A stretch of DNA of 64,000 nucleotides. Source: Candidatus Altimarinota bacterium. Lineage in GTDB: Bacteria; Patescibacteriota; Gracilibacteria; BD1-5; UBA6164. The DNA is taken from assembly GCA_028698305.1 (NCBI GenBank), contig JAQVDN010000001.1, positions 124,001 through 188,000 of the forward strand, given 5' to 3'. The notes under the pieces are model-generated. The model was given only the letters and a program-made list of their open reading frames with translations, had not been told where the DNA came from and did not search any database. Of this stretch, positions 31,797 through 42,293 are shown piece after piece. The position numbers and the translations under genes were made by a program. The first letter of the stretch is position 1, and the number at the start of each line of letters is the position of its first letter.

Positions 31797-31942
31797 TTTT
31801 TAAAAAAAGCAATAAAATAATAGTAAAAAATCTGCTAATAGACTTAATCAAATTCAATTTTGGGGGTCGAAAGGAGATTTTTTGCATAGTCAATGTTTTT
31901 ATCATTTTGATAAAAATATACAAGCTCCATTATTTAAAAATG
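31797..31942 (+). mobile_element. tRNA-3'-end element C (decayed) behind tRNA-Ala
   Basis: At 31862-31869 GGGGGTCG can pair with CGACTCCC in the T-arm of the preceding tRNA-Ala (8 pairs, one G-U). It is followed by AAAGGAG, as in elements A and B. At 31923-31942 a diverged copy of the tRNA 3' end and its flank appears (agctccattatttaaaaatg against ggctccaccatttttaaaaa), offset by about 136 bases. The structured core has largely decayed. Confidence 0.5.
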
Positions 31943-32018
31943 ACTACAATTAAGCTTACGAATTGCCTAAGGCTATTCGTTTTCGGTGCTAATTTACTTA
32001 TTTCTTTATATACAATAT

Positions 32019-32225
32019 ATGACATATAAAAGACCTAGAAGATTAAATTATGCAGTTAACAAAAAATGACCTAAAGCTTGAGGTAAAGTAGGAAGCGCTG
32101 TAGCTCACTATAAAAAACTGCAAACTAGAATCGAATTTGAAGGTGAAACTAAATGGTTATTAAATGCTGTTAAGATTGTTACAGCTAAATTGAATAAATA
32201 CCAAATAAATCTTAACAAAATATAA
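32019..32225 (+). CDS. Small basic protein upstream of tuf, 68 aa
   Basis: MTYKRPRRLNYAVNKKGPKA followed by GGKVGSAVAHYKKLQTRI and WLLNAVKIVTAKLNKYQINL. It is very basic and shows no signal peptide. Its position directly upstream of tuf and rpsJ and its composition suggest an RNA-binding or ribosome-associated protein. I do not recognise a family. Three of its glycines are TGA. A one-base gap separates it from the next small gene. Confidence 0.6.
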
Positions 32226-32226
32226 T

Positions 32227-32313
32227 ATGCCTAGATTAACTTGATATGCTCACAGAAAATTAAGAAGAGCTTTGACAATTATAGAAAAAAAAGTTAAAAA
32301 AAATAAAAGATAA
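32227..32313 (+). CDS. Very small basic protein, 28 aa
   Basis: MPRLTGYAHRKLRRALTIIE plus a KKVKKNKR tail. The gene begins one base after the preceding stop. Its size and charge are like those of tiny ribosomal proteins such as bTHX, but no match can be claimed. It is followed by tuf after 84 bases. Confidence 0.5.
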
Positions 32314-32397
32314 AATCTAAATATTAAATTTGATTTTACCAAATAAATTATTAAAGTTTTAATACAAAATTATTTTATTACATTATTTAAAAATATT

Positions 32398-33594
<1,197 letters not shown>

Positions 33595-33613
33595 TTAATG
33601 TAATCTGATAAAT

Positions 33614-33642
33614 CCAACATTATTGTCTAGCAATAGTGTTGG
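33614..33642 (+). promoter_or_regulatory. Hairpin between tuf and rpsJ
   Basis: A 12-bp stem (ccaacattattg against caatagtgttgg, with one T-T mismatch) and loop tctag. There is no following T-run, so it is unlikely to be a terminator. It could be an mRNA-processing or regulatory structure of the ribosomal operon. Confidence 0.4.
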
Positions 33643-33690
33643 GAAATTAGAAATACATTAAAAAAAGTTTATTAATTATTATTAAAAAAT

Positions 33691-34008
33691 ATGGCAAAAA
33701 AAGCTACAAATAAAATTAGAATTAGTGTTAAAGCATTTGAACATAAATTATTAGATGAAGCTGTTAAAAAAATAGTTAGTATTGCTAATGATTCAGGTGC
33801 TAAAGTGGTTGGACCAATTCCTCTACCTACAAAGATTGAAAAAATTACTGTAAACAGATCAACTTTTGTTAACAAAGATGCAAGAGAACAATTTGAAATA
33901 AGAAGACATAAAAGATTAATTGATATTTTAGAACCTTCTTCTCAAACAATGGAAATGTTACAAAATTTAAACATTCCAAATGGAGTTTGAATTGAAATAA
34001 AAGCATAA
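33691..34008 (+). CDS. rpsJ: Ribosomal protein uS10
   Basis: 105 residues. KIRISVKAFEHKLLDEAVKK, GPIPLPTKIEKITVNRSTFV and REQFEIRRHKRLIDILEPS are the classic S10 segments. The code-25 reading continues through one TGA near the end (NGVGIEIKA) to reach the proper C-terminus. S10 is a 30S protein (NusE) that also acts in antitermination. Confidence 0.97.
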
Positions 34009-34032
34009 TAATTACTTAATAAGAATAATACC

Positions 34033-34230
34033 ATGTCAAGAATTTGTGAAGTTACATGAAAAAGAACTGCAACTGGTAATAATAGATCTCATTCATTGAG
34101 AGCTACTAAAAGAAAATTTTACCCAAATCTTTTTTATAAAAACATTAAAGATCCTGAAACAGGATTAGTATACAAAATTAGAGTTTCTGCTAAAGGTCTT
34201 AAAACTCTTAGAAAAAACTGATTAATATAG
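34033..34230 (+). CDS. rpmB: Ribosomal protein bL28
   Basis: 65 residues: MSRICEVTGKRTATGNNRSH, LRATKRKFYPNLF, IRVSAKGLKTLRKNGL. These are the usual bL28 features, including the C-terminal 'S..glktl.k.G'. The GKR glycine is TGA. It lies 24 bases behind rpsJ. Confidence 0.93.
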
Positions 34231-34256
34231 TTTATACTTCGCTTTGCGAAGGTTTT

Positions 34257-34341
34257 GCCCAGGTGGTGGAATAGGTAGACACGCAGGACTTAAAATCCTG
34301 TTACCTCGGTAGTGCGGGTTCGATTCCCGCCCTGGGCACCA
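34257..34341 (+). tRNA. tRNA-Leu (TAA)
   Basis: 85 nt with a long variable arm (ttacctcggtagt). Acceptor GCCCAGG/CCTGGGC, anticodon stem CAGGA/TCCTG with loop CTTAAAA, T-arm GCGGG-TTCGATT-CCCGC, encoded CCA. Its 3' end is repeated 166 bases downstream in element A. Confidence 0.95.
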
Positions 34342-34516
34342 TACTTAAAACAAAATAAAAATATAGTAAAATTGCTAATCGATGCTTTAAATTAATTTGA
34401 GGAATCGAAAGGAGGGTTTTCACAAAGTGAAAATTTTATTACGACGAATAGGAGTAATAAAAACGGTGTCTGACCCGTAAGGGCAACGATTCCCGCCCTG
34501 GGCACCATACTTAAAA
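34321..34516 (+). mobile_element. tRNA-3'-end element A behind tRNA-Leu
   Basis: A 30-bp perfect direct repeat: the tRNA-Leu 3' end plus flank at 34321-34350 recurs at 34487-34516. Between them, GGAATCG (34401-34407) is complementary to CGATTCC of the tRNA T-arm and of its copy. After AAAGGAGG a core follows with stems TTTTCAC/GTGAAAA, TTATTAC/GTAATAA and CCC/GGG. The core closely matches element B at 56010-56090. The arrangement looks like a minute integrated element flanked by attachment-site copies. Confidence 0.65.
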
Positions 34517-34748
34517 TAAAATTAACTATTATTTGCGATAAGCGATAGCGAATCAGAAAGATAGTTACATCGAGCATTAGCGAGATGAAAATAAAGAAAA
34601 AATTTAATAAAATTAAAAACTATTTTAAATTGATAGTTATTGAGCTAAAAAATATTTTTTGGTTTTAAACTCTCAATTTAAGTGACAGTCCAAGAGTGAT
34701 ACGATTGGTTACTGGATTTATACTAATTTATAATTTATACCTTGATTT
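34517..34748 (+). other. Gene-free spacer with further hairpins
   Basis: No reading frame is supported. Inverted pairs include taactat/atagtta around a gcgata-rich loop (34521-34567) and catc/gatg near 34571-34590. The material may be remnants of older insertions behind tRNA-Leu or the leader of rpsP. The repeat content is too weak to assign. Confidence 0.35.
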
Positions 34749-34988
34749 ATGTTAAAAATAAGATTATCTAGAGCTTGAAAAAGAAATATGCCTTTCTTTA
34801 AAGTTGTTTTAACTGAACATACTGCTGCTGCTAAACATGGTTACAAAGAAATTTTAGGATTTTATAATCCAATATCTAAAGAATTTAAGATTAAAGATTT
34901 AGATAAGGTTAAAACTTATGTTTCTCATGGAGTTCAATTTTCACCAAGAGTTGAAAAATTAATGAAAACAAATAATGTTTCTTTATAA
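34749..34988 (+). CDS. rpsP: Ribosomal protein bS16
   Basis: 79 residues starting MLKIRLSRAGKRNMPFFKVV (Gly by TGA), then EILGFYNPISKEFKIKDLDK and VQFSPRVEKLM. Normal bS16 length and motifs. The start is ATG 34749; a later in-frame ATG at 34788 would remove the conserved N-terminus. Confidence 0.95.
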
Positions 34989-34991
34989 TTA

Positions 34992-35029
34992 AAATCCTTC
35001 AATTAAATTTATTGAAGGATATTATTTTT
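34992..35029 (+). terminator. Terminator or attenuator between rpsP and khpA
   Basis: atccttcaat against attgaaggat with loop taaattt, followed by T's. Confidence 0.65.
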
Positions 35030-35045
35030 TTAAATTAATAATTTT

Positions 35046-35282
35046 ATGAATGAAGTAAGTTTTTTACAATTTATAGTTGAAAATATTGTATCTAATAAAG
35101 AAGCTATTAAAATTGATAAAGTTGAAGATGAATTAGGTACACTTTTAACATTATCTGTTGACAAAGAAGATATGTGAAGTATCATATGAAAAGGTTGAAA
35201 TAATATAAATTCAATAAGATCTTTACTTAGATTATATTGAGTTAAAACAAATAAAAGAATAAATTTAAAAGTTTTAGATTAA
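35046..35282 (+). CDS. khpA: KH-domain RNA-binding protein KhpA
   Basis: 78 residues. EDMGSIIGKGGNNINSIRSL contains the GxxG loop of the KH fold (IIGKGGNN) with TGA-coded glycines. The usual order rpsP-khpA is kept. KhpA binds small RNAs and affects cell size and translation in other bacteria. Confidence 0.88.
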
Positions 35283-35298
35283 TTTTTAATTAAGATTT

Positions 35299-35727
35299 AT
35301 GATAATAGAAACAGCTTATGCTATTGAAACATGAACATGATTATTTTGAAATAATATGGAATTTTGAGATTTTGTATTATTAACAATTTCTATCTTTGTT
35401 TTATTTGCTTGAATTTTTTCTATATTATTTATTTTATGGGGAGGACTATTATTGATCTTATCTGGTGGTAAAGATGAAAAAATAAAACCTGCAATAAATA
35501 CTATTAGGTATGCTGTTATTGGTATAATAGTTACAGTTTTTACTATATTTATATTTCCAGTATTGGGTAGATTATTATGATTAGATGTTGAAAAATATGC
35601 AGAACCTAAAAGAGTATTTGAAAAGATAGAAGATATATGAAACAAGTTATTTTGAAGGACTTCAACTTATGAGACAGATTCTATAAATAATATTGATCAA
35701 TTACCTTCAGATTTTTCTGATTTATAA
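35299..35727 (+). CDS. VirB2/TrbC-like membrane protein, 142 aa
   Basis: Two membrane helices (about 26-55 and 68-92) enclose a short loop containing GGLLLILSGGKDEKIKPAIN. The loop pattern 'GG..li.sgg..e....a...i.ya..G' is common in the VirB2/TrbC-like pilin proteins of small-genome bacteria. A charged tail of about 45 residues follows. It is related in plan to the three proteins at 39860-42203. It could be a pilus or channel subunit of the secretion machinery. It follows khpA by 16 bases. Confidence 0.6.
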
Positions 35728-35728
35728 A

Positions 35729-35755
35729 AAAGAGCTTATTTTAAGCTCTTTTTTA
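35729..35755 (+). terminator. Terminator shared by convergent genes
   Basis: aaaagagctta against taagctctttt with loop tt, between the plus-strand VirB2-like gene and the minus-strand DivIC-like gene. Confidence 0.8.
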
Positions 35756-36169
35756 TAAATTTAAATCTTTTTTAAATAAAAAATAAATCCATTTTTCATA
35801 TATACTCATTTCTTTTATTTCTGTATCAATATCTTGTTCATTTGTCATTTTTTCAATTTCATCTTTATATTCACTTAGTTCTTGAGTAAATTTATTATAT
35901 TTGTCTTCACTAGTAAGGTATACAACATTTTCAGCTTTATTTTTAAATCATTGCTGTTCTTTTAATACTTTATTCTTATATGCACTAGATGTTTTATATT
36001 CTATCATCTCATTTGTATTTTTTATTTTAATTTCAATTTCTTTATTTAGATTTCTAATATATTCTATATTTGAATTTATCTTATATTCCTTATATTTAAA
36101 GTTTCATATAAGTCATATAATATATAGTGTTATAAAAATCATTATAAGAAAAATATATTGTTTTTTCAT
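35753..36169 (-). CDS. FtsB/DivIC-like septum protein
   Basis: 138 residues. A short cytoplasmic start MKKQ is followed by one membrane helix (YIFLIMIFITLYIIGLIG), then a coiled coil (YIRNLNKEIEIKIKNTNEMI) and a C-terminal half containing VLKEQQGFKNKAENVVYL. The pattern 'A.....G....GE..v' after the coil is that of FtsB/DivIC, which bridges early and late divisome parts. Identification rests on topology and this short motif. Confidence 0.6.
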
Positions 36170-36234
36170 ATTTTTTGAGTTTTAGGATTTTTTATATAAT
36201 ATATATGTATGTTTACTATCTTATAATACTTATA

Positions 36235-37431
36235 ATGCAAAAAATAGAAAATAAATTTATATATTTTATATTGATATTAATTATTTTTATAATTTGATTT
36301 TCAATATATATATCTCTTTTTAAAAAAGCAGTAGATAGAAATACTTATGTAGAACTTATAGAAGGAGAATGATATGTCAATGAAACTCTTTTAATTAAAA
36401 ATCAAAAACAACAACTTTCTATAAATGATATTGTTAAAACAACAAAAGAAAATTCACTTGCTATTATTGAATGGTGAGATTGAAGTATTACTAGGTTGTG
36501 ATGAAATAGTGAAATTAAAGTAAATGAATTATTTGTTTCACAAGCAAAGGATAAATTAAATATATCATTTGAACTTTTAAAATGAAAATCTTGGTCTAAT
36601 GTTATTAGTTATGTACCAGAAGATTCTTATTTTAAAGAAATATTTATGGATAAAGAAGCAGCTATTAGATGAACAATTTTTAATGTAGATATAGAGAGAG
36701 ATTATCTTTATGTTATAGATCATAAGGTAGAATTGAGTGATTCAAGTTGAAATAAATTATTAGTTGAAGAGAAAAAACCAATTACTTTAAGTAATTTTAG
36801 TTTTATACAATTAGAAGAATTTATAAGAAATATTAGAGATAATACATTTGATGAAATAAATAGAAAATTTGATATAGAATTTATGAATAAATTAAAACTT
36901 GAACTACAAGCTAAGTTAGATAATTTTATGAAATTAAGTTCTAAGCAATTTGATAAATTGTCATTGGAAGAAAAAGATTTATTGTATAAAGAATTTTTAT
37001 CAACTTATCAAGACTTAAACTTTATTAAATCAACTGATGATAAAGAACTATATGATTTAAAGCTTATTTTGAAGGAAAAATTGTTAAATCTTGCTCCAGT
37101 AGAAGAGAAGAAATTATTGATGGAAAGTTTTGTTTATGATTTAAAGGATTCAGTTAATAACAAAAGTTATGACTCTTTGGAATTTATATTATGAGTTTTT
37201 AATAATAATAATGATTTGATTGTAAATAAGGAAGAAATATTTAATTATCTAAATAAGGTTAACTTATGAGAAAACATCAAATCATCTCTTATAAATAATT
37301 TAAATACACTAAAATCTACTTTTTCTACTCAGTTAAATATAGATACTGAAAATATTAAAGACAAAGCTTTGGATTTAGAAGAAAAAGCAAAAGATATTAT
37401 TGAAACTTGAGTTAATAGTTTAATTAAATAA
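36235..37431 (+). CDS. FecR-domain membrane-anchored protein
   Basis: 398 residues. One N-terminal membrane helix (about 9-28) is followed by a FecR-type domain at about 40-135: VKTTKENSLAIIEWGDGSIT, TRLGGNSEIKV, NISFELLKGKSWSNVI. The rest is helical, with a long charged stretch (KLKLELQAKLDNFMKLSSKQ and following). FecR-like domains often sense or bind ligands outside the membrane. It lies ten bases upstream of a CHASE2 adenylate cyclase, a pairing seen in other bacteria, so it may help pass an envelope signal to that enzyme. Confidence 0.75.
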
Positions 37432-37441
37432 TTATAATATT

Positions 37442-39559
37442 TTGAATAAAAAATTATTAGAAAATAGAGTTTTTTTAACTTTTTTAATATCAATAATTAT
37501 ATTATTTTTGATATTAATTCTTAAATGACCTTTTTATATAATAAATGAAAAATTAAAATCATTTATTATAAAAACTAAAAATGAAATATATCTTTTAGAT
37601 GATTCAAAAACAAATGCTTTAATAAGTAATAATATAGTTGTTGTAACATTTGACGAAAAGACTTTGGATAAATTATGATTTCCAATTTCTAGAAGAGATT
37701 ATAAACCAATAATTGATAATTTAAATGCTGCTGGTGCAAGTATAATTTGACTTGATATTATATTTGCAAATAATAATAATTTAGACCCAATTTGAGATGA
37801 TATTTTTGCAAAATCAATTAGCGATGCTTGAAATGTAGTTTTATGATGAGCTATTATTTCAAAAAGTTTTTCATGACAAACATTATGAGTTATGGAAATG
37901 CCATTAGAAAAATTTTATTCTTGAGCTTTGGCATTTTGATATTATCAACCAAATGTTGATATGAGAACCAATTTGGTTACAAGTTTTAGGCCAAGTACAA
38001 GATTGTATGATATAGATAAGAATTTAGTTAATTATAATCATTTTAGTATTGCATTATTAAAAGCATATTATTCAGTTATTTATAAAAAAGATTTTATAAA
38101 TTATGAAAATAGTGATGAAGATTTTTATTATTTAAGACCAGATTATAAGATACCATTTTTATTATCTTGAGAAAAAGATATACTTATAAATTTTGTACCA
38201 CTTCCAAATTCAAATGAAAATAAATATTCAAAATTTCCTTCATATTCATTCCTTGATGTATATGAAAATAATATAGATCCATCTGTTTTTGAAGGGAAAA
38301 TAGTATTGATATGAGCAACAGCAAAATGAATAAAAGATATATTTTCAACTCCAAATTGAATTGAGTATTGAGTTTATGTTCTTGCAAATATAGTTAATAC
38401 TATAATGACAAAAAATTATTTATTGTATTTGGATTGAAATCTTGAGTTATTACTTATTTTCTCTCTTATATTATTATCTGTTTATTCAAATCTATCTCGT
38501 TCAGGTTATGTTTTAATTTTTAGTAATATAGCTATTACAGCAATATTTTTGGTAATTTTTCCTATATTTATACTTATTTTTACTTCATATTTGTTAAATT
38601 ATTTATTTGAATTATTTTTTGCATTAGTATTGTCACTTACTATATCAAATACAGTAAAATATTTGTTTGAAAATAAAAATAAGATAAAATTAAATAAAGC
38701 TTTATCAGAATATGTTTCTAAAGCTATTGCAGATGAGATATTATCAAGTTCTTGAAAGATAAATTTAGATTGAGAGAGAAAACATTTAGCTATTTATTTT
38801 TCAGATATAGAATGATTTACAACAATTTCTGAGAAATTTAATCCAGAAGATTTGGTTTGATTTTTGAGAGAATATTTGTCAGTTATGTCAGATATAATAA
38901 TGGATGAAAAAGGCTTTATTAATAAATATGAATGAGATGCAATAATGGCACTGTGGTGAGCATTTACTCCTTATGATAGATCTTCATATAATGCCTGTTA
39001 TTCTGCTTTGAAGCAACAAGAAAAATTGATAGAACTTAATTCTATATGGTCTAAAAAATGATTTTCTACGATAAAGGTAAGAATTTGATTACATTGTTGA
39101 GAAGCCATTGTTTGAAACATAGGTTCAAGTTGAAGAAAGATGGAATATACAGCATTATGAGATAGTGTAAATCTTGCTTCTCGTTTAGAATGAGTAAATA
39201 AATTTTATTGAACATATATTTGTGTTAGTGAAAATATTTATGAAGAAGTAAAAAATGATTTTGAGTTTAGATATCTTGATAAGATAAGAGTAAAATGAAA
39301 GAATAAACCAATAAAAATATATGAATTATTAGGTTTTAAATGACAAATATCAGATAGCTTTTTTGAAATTAAGATGAAGTTTGAAGATGCAGTAAGATTT
39401 TATAATCTTAGAAAATTTGATGAAGCAAAAGAGATTTTTTCATATTTAGTTTCTTTATGAGATAATCCAAGTAAATTTTATCTAGATATGTCAGATTATT
39501 ATATAAAAAATCCTCCAAATGATGATTGGGATGGTGTTTCTGAGATGAAAAGTAAATAA
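37442..39559 (+). CDS. CHASE2-domain adenylate/guanylate cyclase
   Basis: 705 residues. Start TTG 37442 (no in-frame ATG nearby). N-terminal helix, then a CHASE2 sensor (about 60-320): VVVTFDEKTLDKLGFPISRR, ASIIGLDIIFANNN, VFEGKIVLIGATAKGIKD. Three membrane helices follow (about 330-415). The class III cyclase domain is at about 440-620: IYFSDIEGFTTISE (metal Asp), NKYEGDAIMALWGA (second metal Asp), GLHCGEAIVGNIGSSGRKME and TALGDSVNLASRLEG. It should make cAMP (or cGMP) in response to an envelope signal. Confidence 0.9.
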
Positions 39560-39561
39560 TT

Positions 39562-39599
39562 AAAAATAGTCAAAAAACATTTGACTATTTTTTTTTTTG
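39562..39599 (+). terminator. Terminator after the cyclase gene
   Basis: aaaatagtcaaa against tttgactatttt with loop aaaca and a long T-run, immediately followed by a tatataat promoter element for tRNA-Glu. Confidence 0.85.
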
Positions 39600-39628
39600 T
39601 ATATAATTGCTTCTGCAATAAGAGATAT

Positions 39629-39703
39629 GCGGCTATCGTCTAGTGGTTAGGACATCGGGTTTTCATCCCGGTAACCGGAGTTCGATTCTCCGTAGCCGTA
39701 CCA
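39629..39703 (+). tRNA. tRNA-Glu (TTC)
   Basis: Acceptor GCGGCTA/TAGCCGT (first pair G-U), D-arm with gtctagtggttaggac, anticodon stem TCGGG/CCCGG with loop TTTTCAT, T-arm CGGAG-TTCGATT-CTCCG, encoded CCA. A tatataat box is 30 bases upstream. Confidence 0.95.
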
Positions 39704-39724
39704 ATGCTTATTGCTATTTTTTAT

Positions 39725-39799
39725 CGCGGAGTGGAGAAGTGGTATCTCGTCGGGCTCATAACCCGAAGACCATAGGTTCAATTCCTATCTCCGCAACCA
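39725..39799 (+). tRNA. Initiator tRNA-fMet (CAT)
   Basis: Acceptor CGCGGAG/CTCCGCA leaves C1-A72 unpaired, the mark of a bacterial initiator. The anticodon stem TCGGG/CCCGA has three G-C pairs below loop CTCATAA, as needed for P-site entry. CCA is encoded. It is separated from tRNA-Glu by 21 bases. Confidence 0.93.
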
Positions 39800-39812
39800 A
39801 ATTAAATACTAA

Positions 39813-39848
39813 AAAAGAAAGTGAAAAATAAATTCACTTTCTTTTTTT
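39813..39848 (+). terminator. Terminator after the tRNA pair
   Basis: aaagaaagtgaa against ttcactttcttt with a T-run. Confidence 0.8.
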
Positions 39849-39859
39849 GATGATAGGGA

Positions 39860-40309
39860 TTATTTATATATCCATGGTGCTATCATTTGTAATATTGGTC
39901 ATGATAATAATAATAGAACTAATCAAAATATTGCTCACATTATGATTTTTTTTCATTCTTCTTTTCATGAATCATTTGCTCAAGCCATACTATATATTAT
40001 ACCTCCATATACTATAAATAATACTCATGCTAGTGCAGCAATATTTGTAAAATATTTTATTATATTTCATAACATTTTTACTATCTGACTTACTCATTTT
40101 TCAACTTGACAATCATATAAATTTGGTACAATTTGTCATTTTTTTTCTCAGCTTTCATATTTTACAGGAGTACATAAAACTCAAGGTATTTCTTCTGTAA
40201 CTCTAACTTTTACAGAATCACTATTATTTTTGGTTTCATCTGCAAAAGAATATTCTATTTGAAATAATAAACTTATTATCAAAGAGATAGTTATAATTAT
40301 TTTTTTCAT
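39860..40309 (-). CDS. VirB2/TrbC-like secretion membrane protein, 149 aa
   Basis: A signal peptide (MKKIIITISLIISLLFQIEY, cut near SFA) is followed by a short exported region with two Cys (GVLCTPVKYESG, LYDCQVEKG), which may form a disulfide. Two membrane helices flank a loop (YGGIIYSMAGANDSGKEEGK). The 'YGGi.y..aga....e.gk..i..a..G' pattern is typical of VirB2/TrbC-like pilins in small-genome bacteria. It is the last gene of a four-gene minus-strand block ending in the DNA-transfer machinery. It overlaps no neighbour; one base separates it from the next gene. Confidence 0.65.
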
Positions 40310-40310
40310 A

Positions 40311-41213
40311 TTATAAATTCATTAAATCATATAAAAATACATAAGAGACTAAAAGTATTGCAGTTGCTAAAATTGTATTAATAACAATACTTTTTCATTT
40401 CTTAGTTTTTTCCTCATCTCACGCAGATGTTATATAATAATATCATGCTAATGTTAGAAAAAATATTGCAATTGGTCATGCTAAGAATAATGCTAGATTT
40501 GCTATTGTTTCAAAAATATTTTTTCAGCTAGGAATATCTCATTTATATGCAAATCTTTGCCAAGCTTCTATAAATCAGATAAATATTAATCAAATAATAG
40601 ACCAAATAATCTTATTTTTTGCTTCAGTTATTTGTTCTTCTCTTCATCTAGAAGTTATTATTTTCAGTCATGCTATTATAATAACTAAGATTGCAATAGA
40701 CACTAAAATTATTTCAATAAATTTTATTACTGTATTGTTTAATGTAGCTGCAAATACATCTGTATTAATAAATAAATTTGTAGTTGTGCTATTAATTTCA
40801 TTTGCCCAGGTTCATCAAATTCATCAATTTATATTTGTTTTATCTCATTTTACAGCATTGTAAATTGTTCATGGCATATTTATAAAGAATAAACCTATTA
40901 AACTATACCAAATTGATCTTTTTGCATTTGAAAGTTGGTCCTCATCACTTCACATTGATAATATCATTTGTGCTCATGAATATACTAAATATATCAAAAG
41001 TACTCATGAAAATATATATTTAATTTTTCATAAAATATTAAATGTTATATTTGAGACACTGTCAGATATATCACTATTTGTTCATGTAATATTTATTGAA
41101 TTTTTATTGTCAATATTTGATAATCAAGGAATATTACTAGCATAAGAATTATTAAAACATAGTAATCAAAATGCAATTGTAATATAAATAATTAATTTTT
41201 TTGTTAATTTCAT
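40311..41213 (-). CDS. Multi-helix VirB2/TrbC-like membrane protein, 300 aa
   Basis: Signal peptide MKLTKKLIIYITIAFGLLCF, then about six membrane helices in three pairs. Each pair carries a related loop: YSGAQMILSMGSDEDQLSNA, GLKIITSRGREEQITEAKNK, GYYYITSAGDEEKTKKGKSI. This looks like three tandem VirB2-like units fused in one chain. Gly is mostly TGA. Probably a membrane channel or pilin-like component of the secretion or uptake system encoded by the block. It directly precedes the 149-aa gene. Confidence 0.6.
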
Positions 41214-41228
41214 ATTATATAATTATTT

Positions 41229-42203
41229 TTAAATAGTTGTTTCTGGTATGATTAAGAAACTTAATATAAAGTAATTTAAAATCAATATAGCAATTCATAT
41301 AAATATATAAAGAATTGATTTTTTTGCCTTATCTAATTTTTCTTCATCTCCAGCTGAAAATAATATTTGTACTCATGCATAAATTATCATTAAAATTACG
41401 ATTATTCAAACAAAACTATTCATCCAATTTATTATCTTTACCACTATATCTCAAATTCAACCTATTTGATTTACTGCATTACACTTATTTCAATTTATTT
41501 GAATTATTCATAATATAGTATGTTCATTACAATCTATTTTTCAATAACTTGCATAGACAAGTTCTTTTGATAATTTTATCACTATAAATCATATTATAGC
41601 ATAGACTACTGACATTTTTCATTTTTTTACTTTTTCTTCATCTCAATTTGCTGTAATTATTGTATAAAATGCATATATTGCTATTAATACAAACAAAAAT
41701 GAAGCGGCAGTTTCAAGAATTTTTATAATAGGATTTATTAGATTTTTTATTAGATTATTTGCAAGTGCTCATCAAATATCTTTTGCATATAATATATTTA
41801 TAAAATAAAATGCTAATTGCATAACTATTATTCATAGAGTTATCCAAATCAATCATTTTTTAAAATTTGTTGATGCTTCTTCTGTATTTTCAGAAGTTAT
41901 TAATCTTATAACTAATATTAAAAAATATAATCAAGCAATTATATAAAATACTGTTTTTAAATCTTTAGCTATTGAAAATAATAAATAGTAAACAGATCTT
42001 TCTCAATCAGTTCATGCTTTAATATCACCATTATTTCATAATTGATTTAAATATGGATTATTTATATTATTTCATCAACTATTATTACCAATTTGTACAT
42101 TATTTGCACTTGGAATATAATTTATTTCAGCAGAATATGCATTATTTAGATTTATAAATAAATAGCTTGATAATATTAAGATACTTATAATTAATTTTTT
42201 CAT
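41229..42203 (-). CDS. Multi-helix VirB2/TrbC-like membrane protein, 324 aa
   Basis: Signal peptide MKKLIISILILSSYLFINLN, an Asn-rich exported stretch, then three pairs of membrane helices. The loops are LVIRLITSENTEEASTNFKK, YTIITANGDEEKVKKGKMSV and VQILFSAGDEEKLDKAKKSI, parallel to those of the 300-aa protein downstream. An exported loop contains two Cys (KIDCNEHTI, NKCNAVNQ). The two genes are probably ancient duplicates. Likely a membrane component of a type IV secretion-like complex. Confidence 0.6.
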
Positions 42204-42260
42204 TTTTTTTATTTAAAAATTATTATTTAATTAATAATATCATATATATATATATAATAC

Positions 42261-42293
42261 AAAAAACAGATAGTTTTTACTATCTGTTTTTTT
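42261..42293 (-). terminator. Terminator after the VirD4-like gene
   Basis: aaaaacagatagt against actatctgttttt with T's on both sides. It lies between the ATPase gene and the 324-aa gene. Confidence 0.7.

Noticed and set aside
31726-31923. Minus-strand frame of 65 codons ending in a PKGVEPLTSCVQGRRSSQLS-type tail
   Set aside because: It is the antisense of tRNA-Ala plus element C; such tails are a well-known artefact of translating tRNA complements.
34351-34486. Group I intron or known ribozyme in the tRNA-Leu downstream element
   Set aside because: It lies outside the tRNA and not in the anticodon loop, and no group I P7 or hammerhead core could be recognised.
34392-34577. Minus-strand frame of 61 codons over element A
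   Set aside because: It overlaps the structured core and the copied tRNA end; no homology or codon pattern supports a protein.
39643-39831. Plus-strand frame of 62 codons over the tRNA-Glu/tRNA-fMet pair
   Set aside because: It reads through two clear tRNA genes; not a protein.
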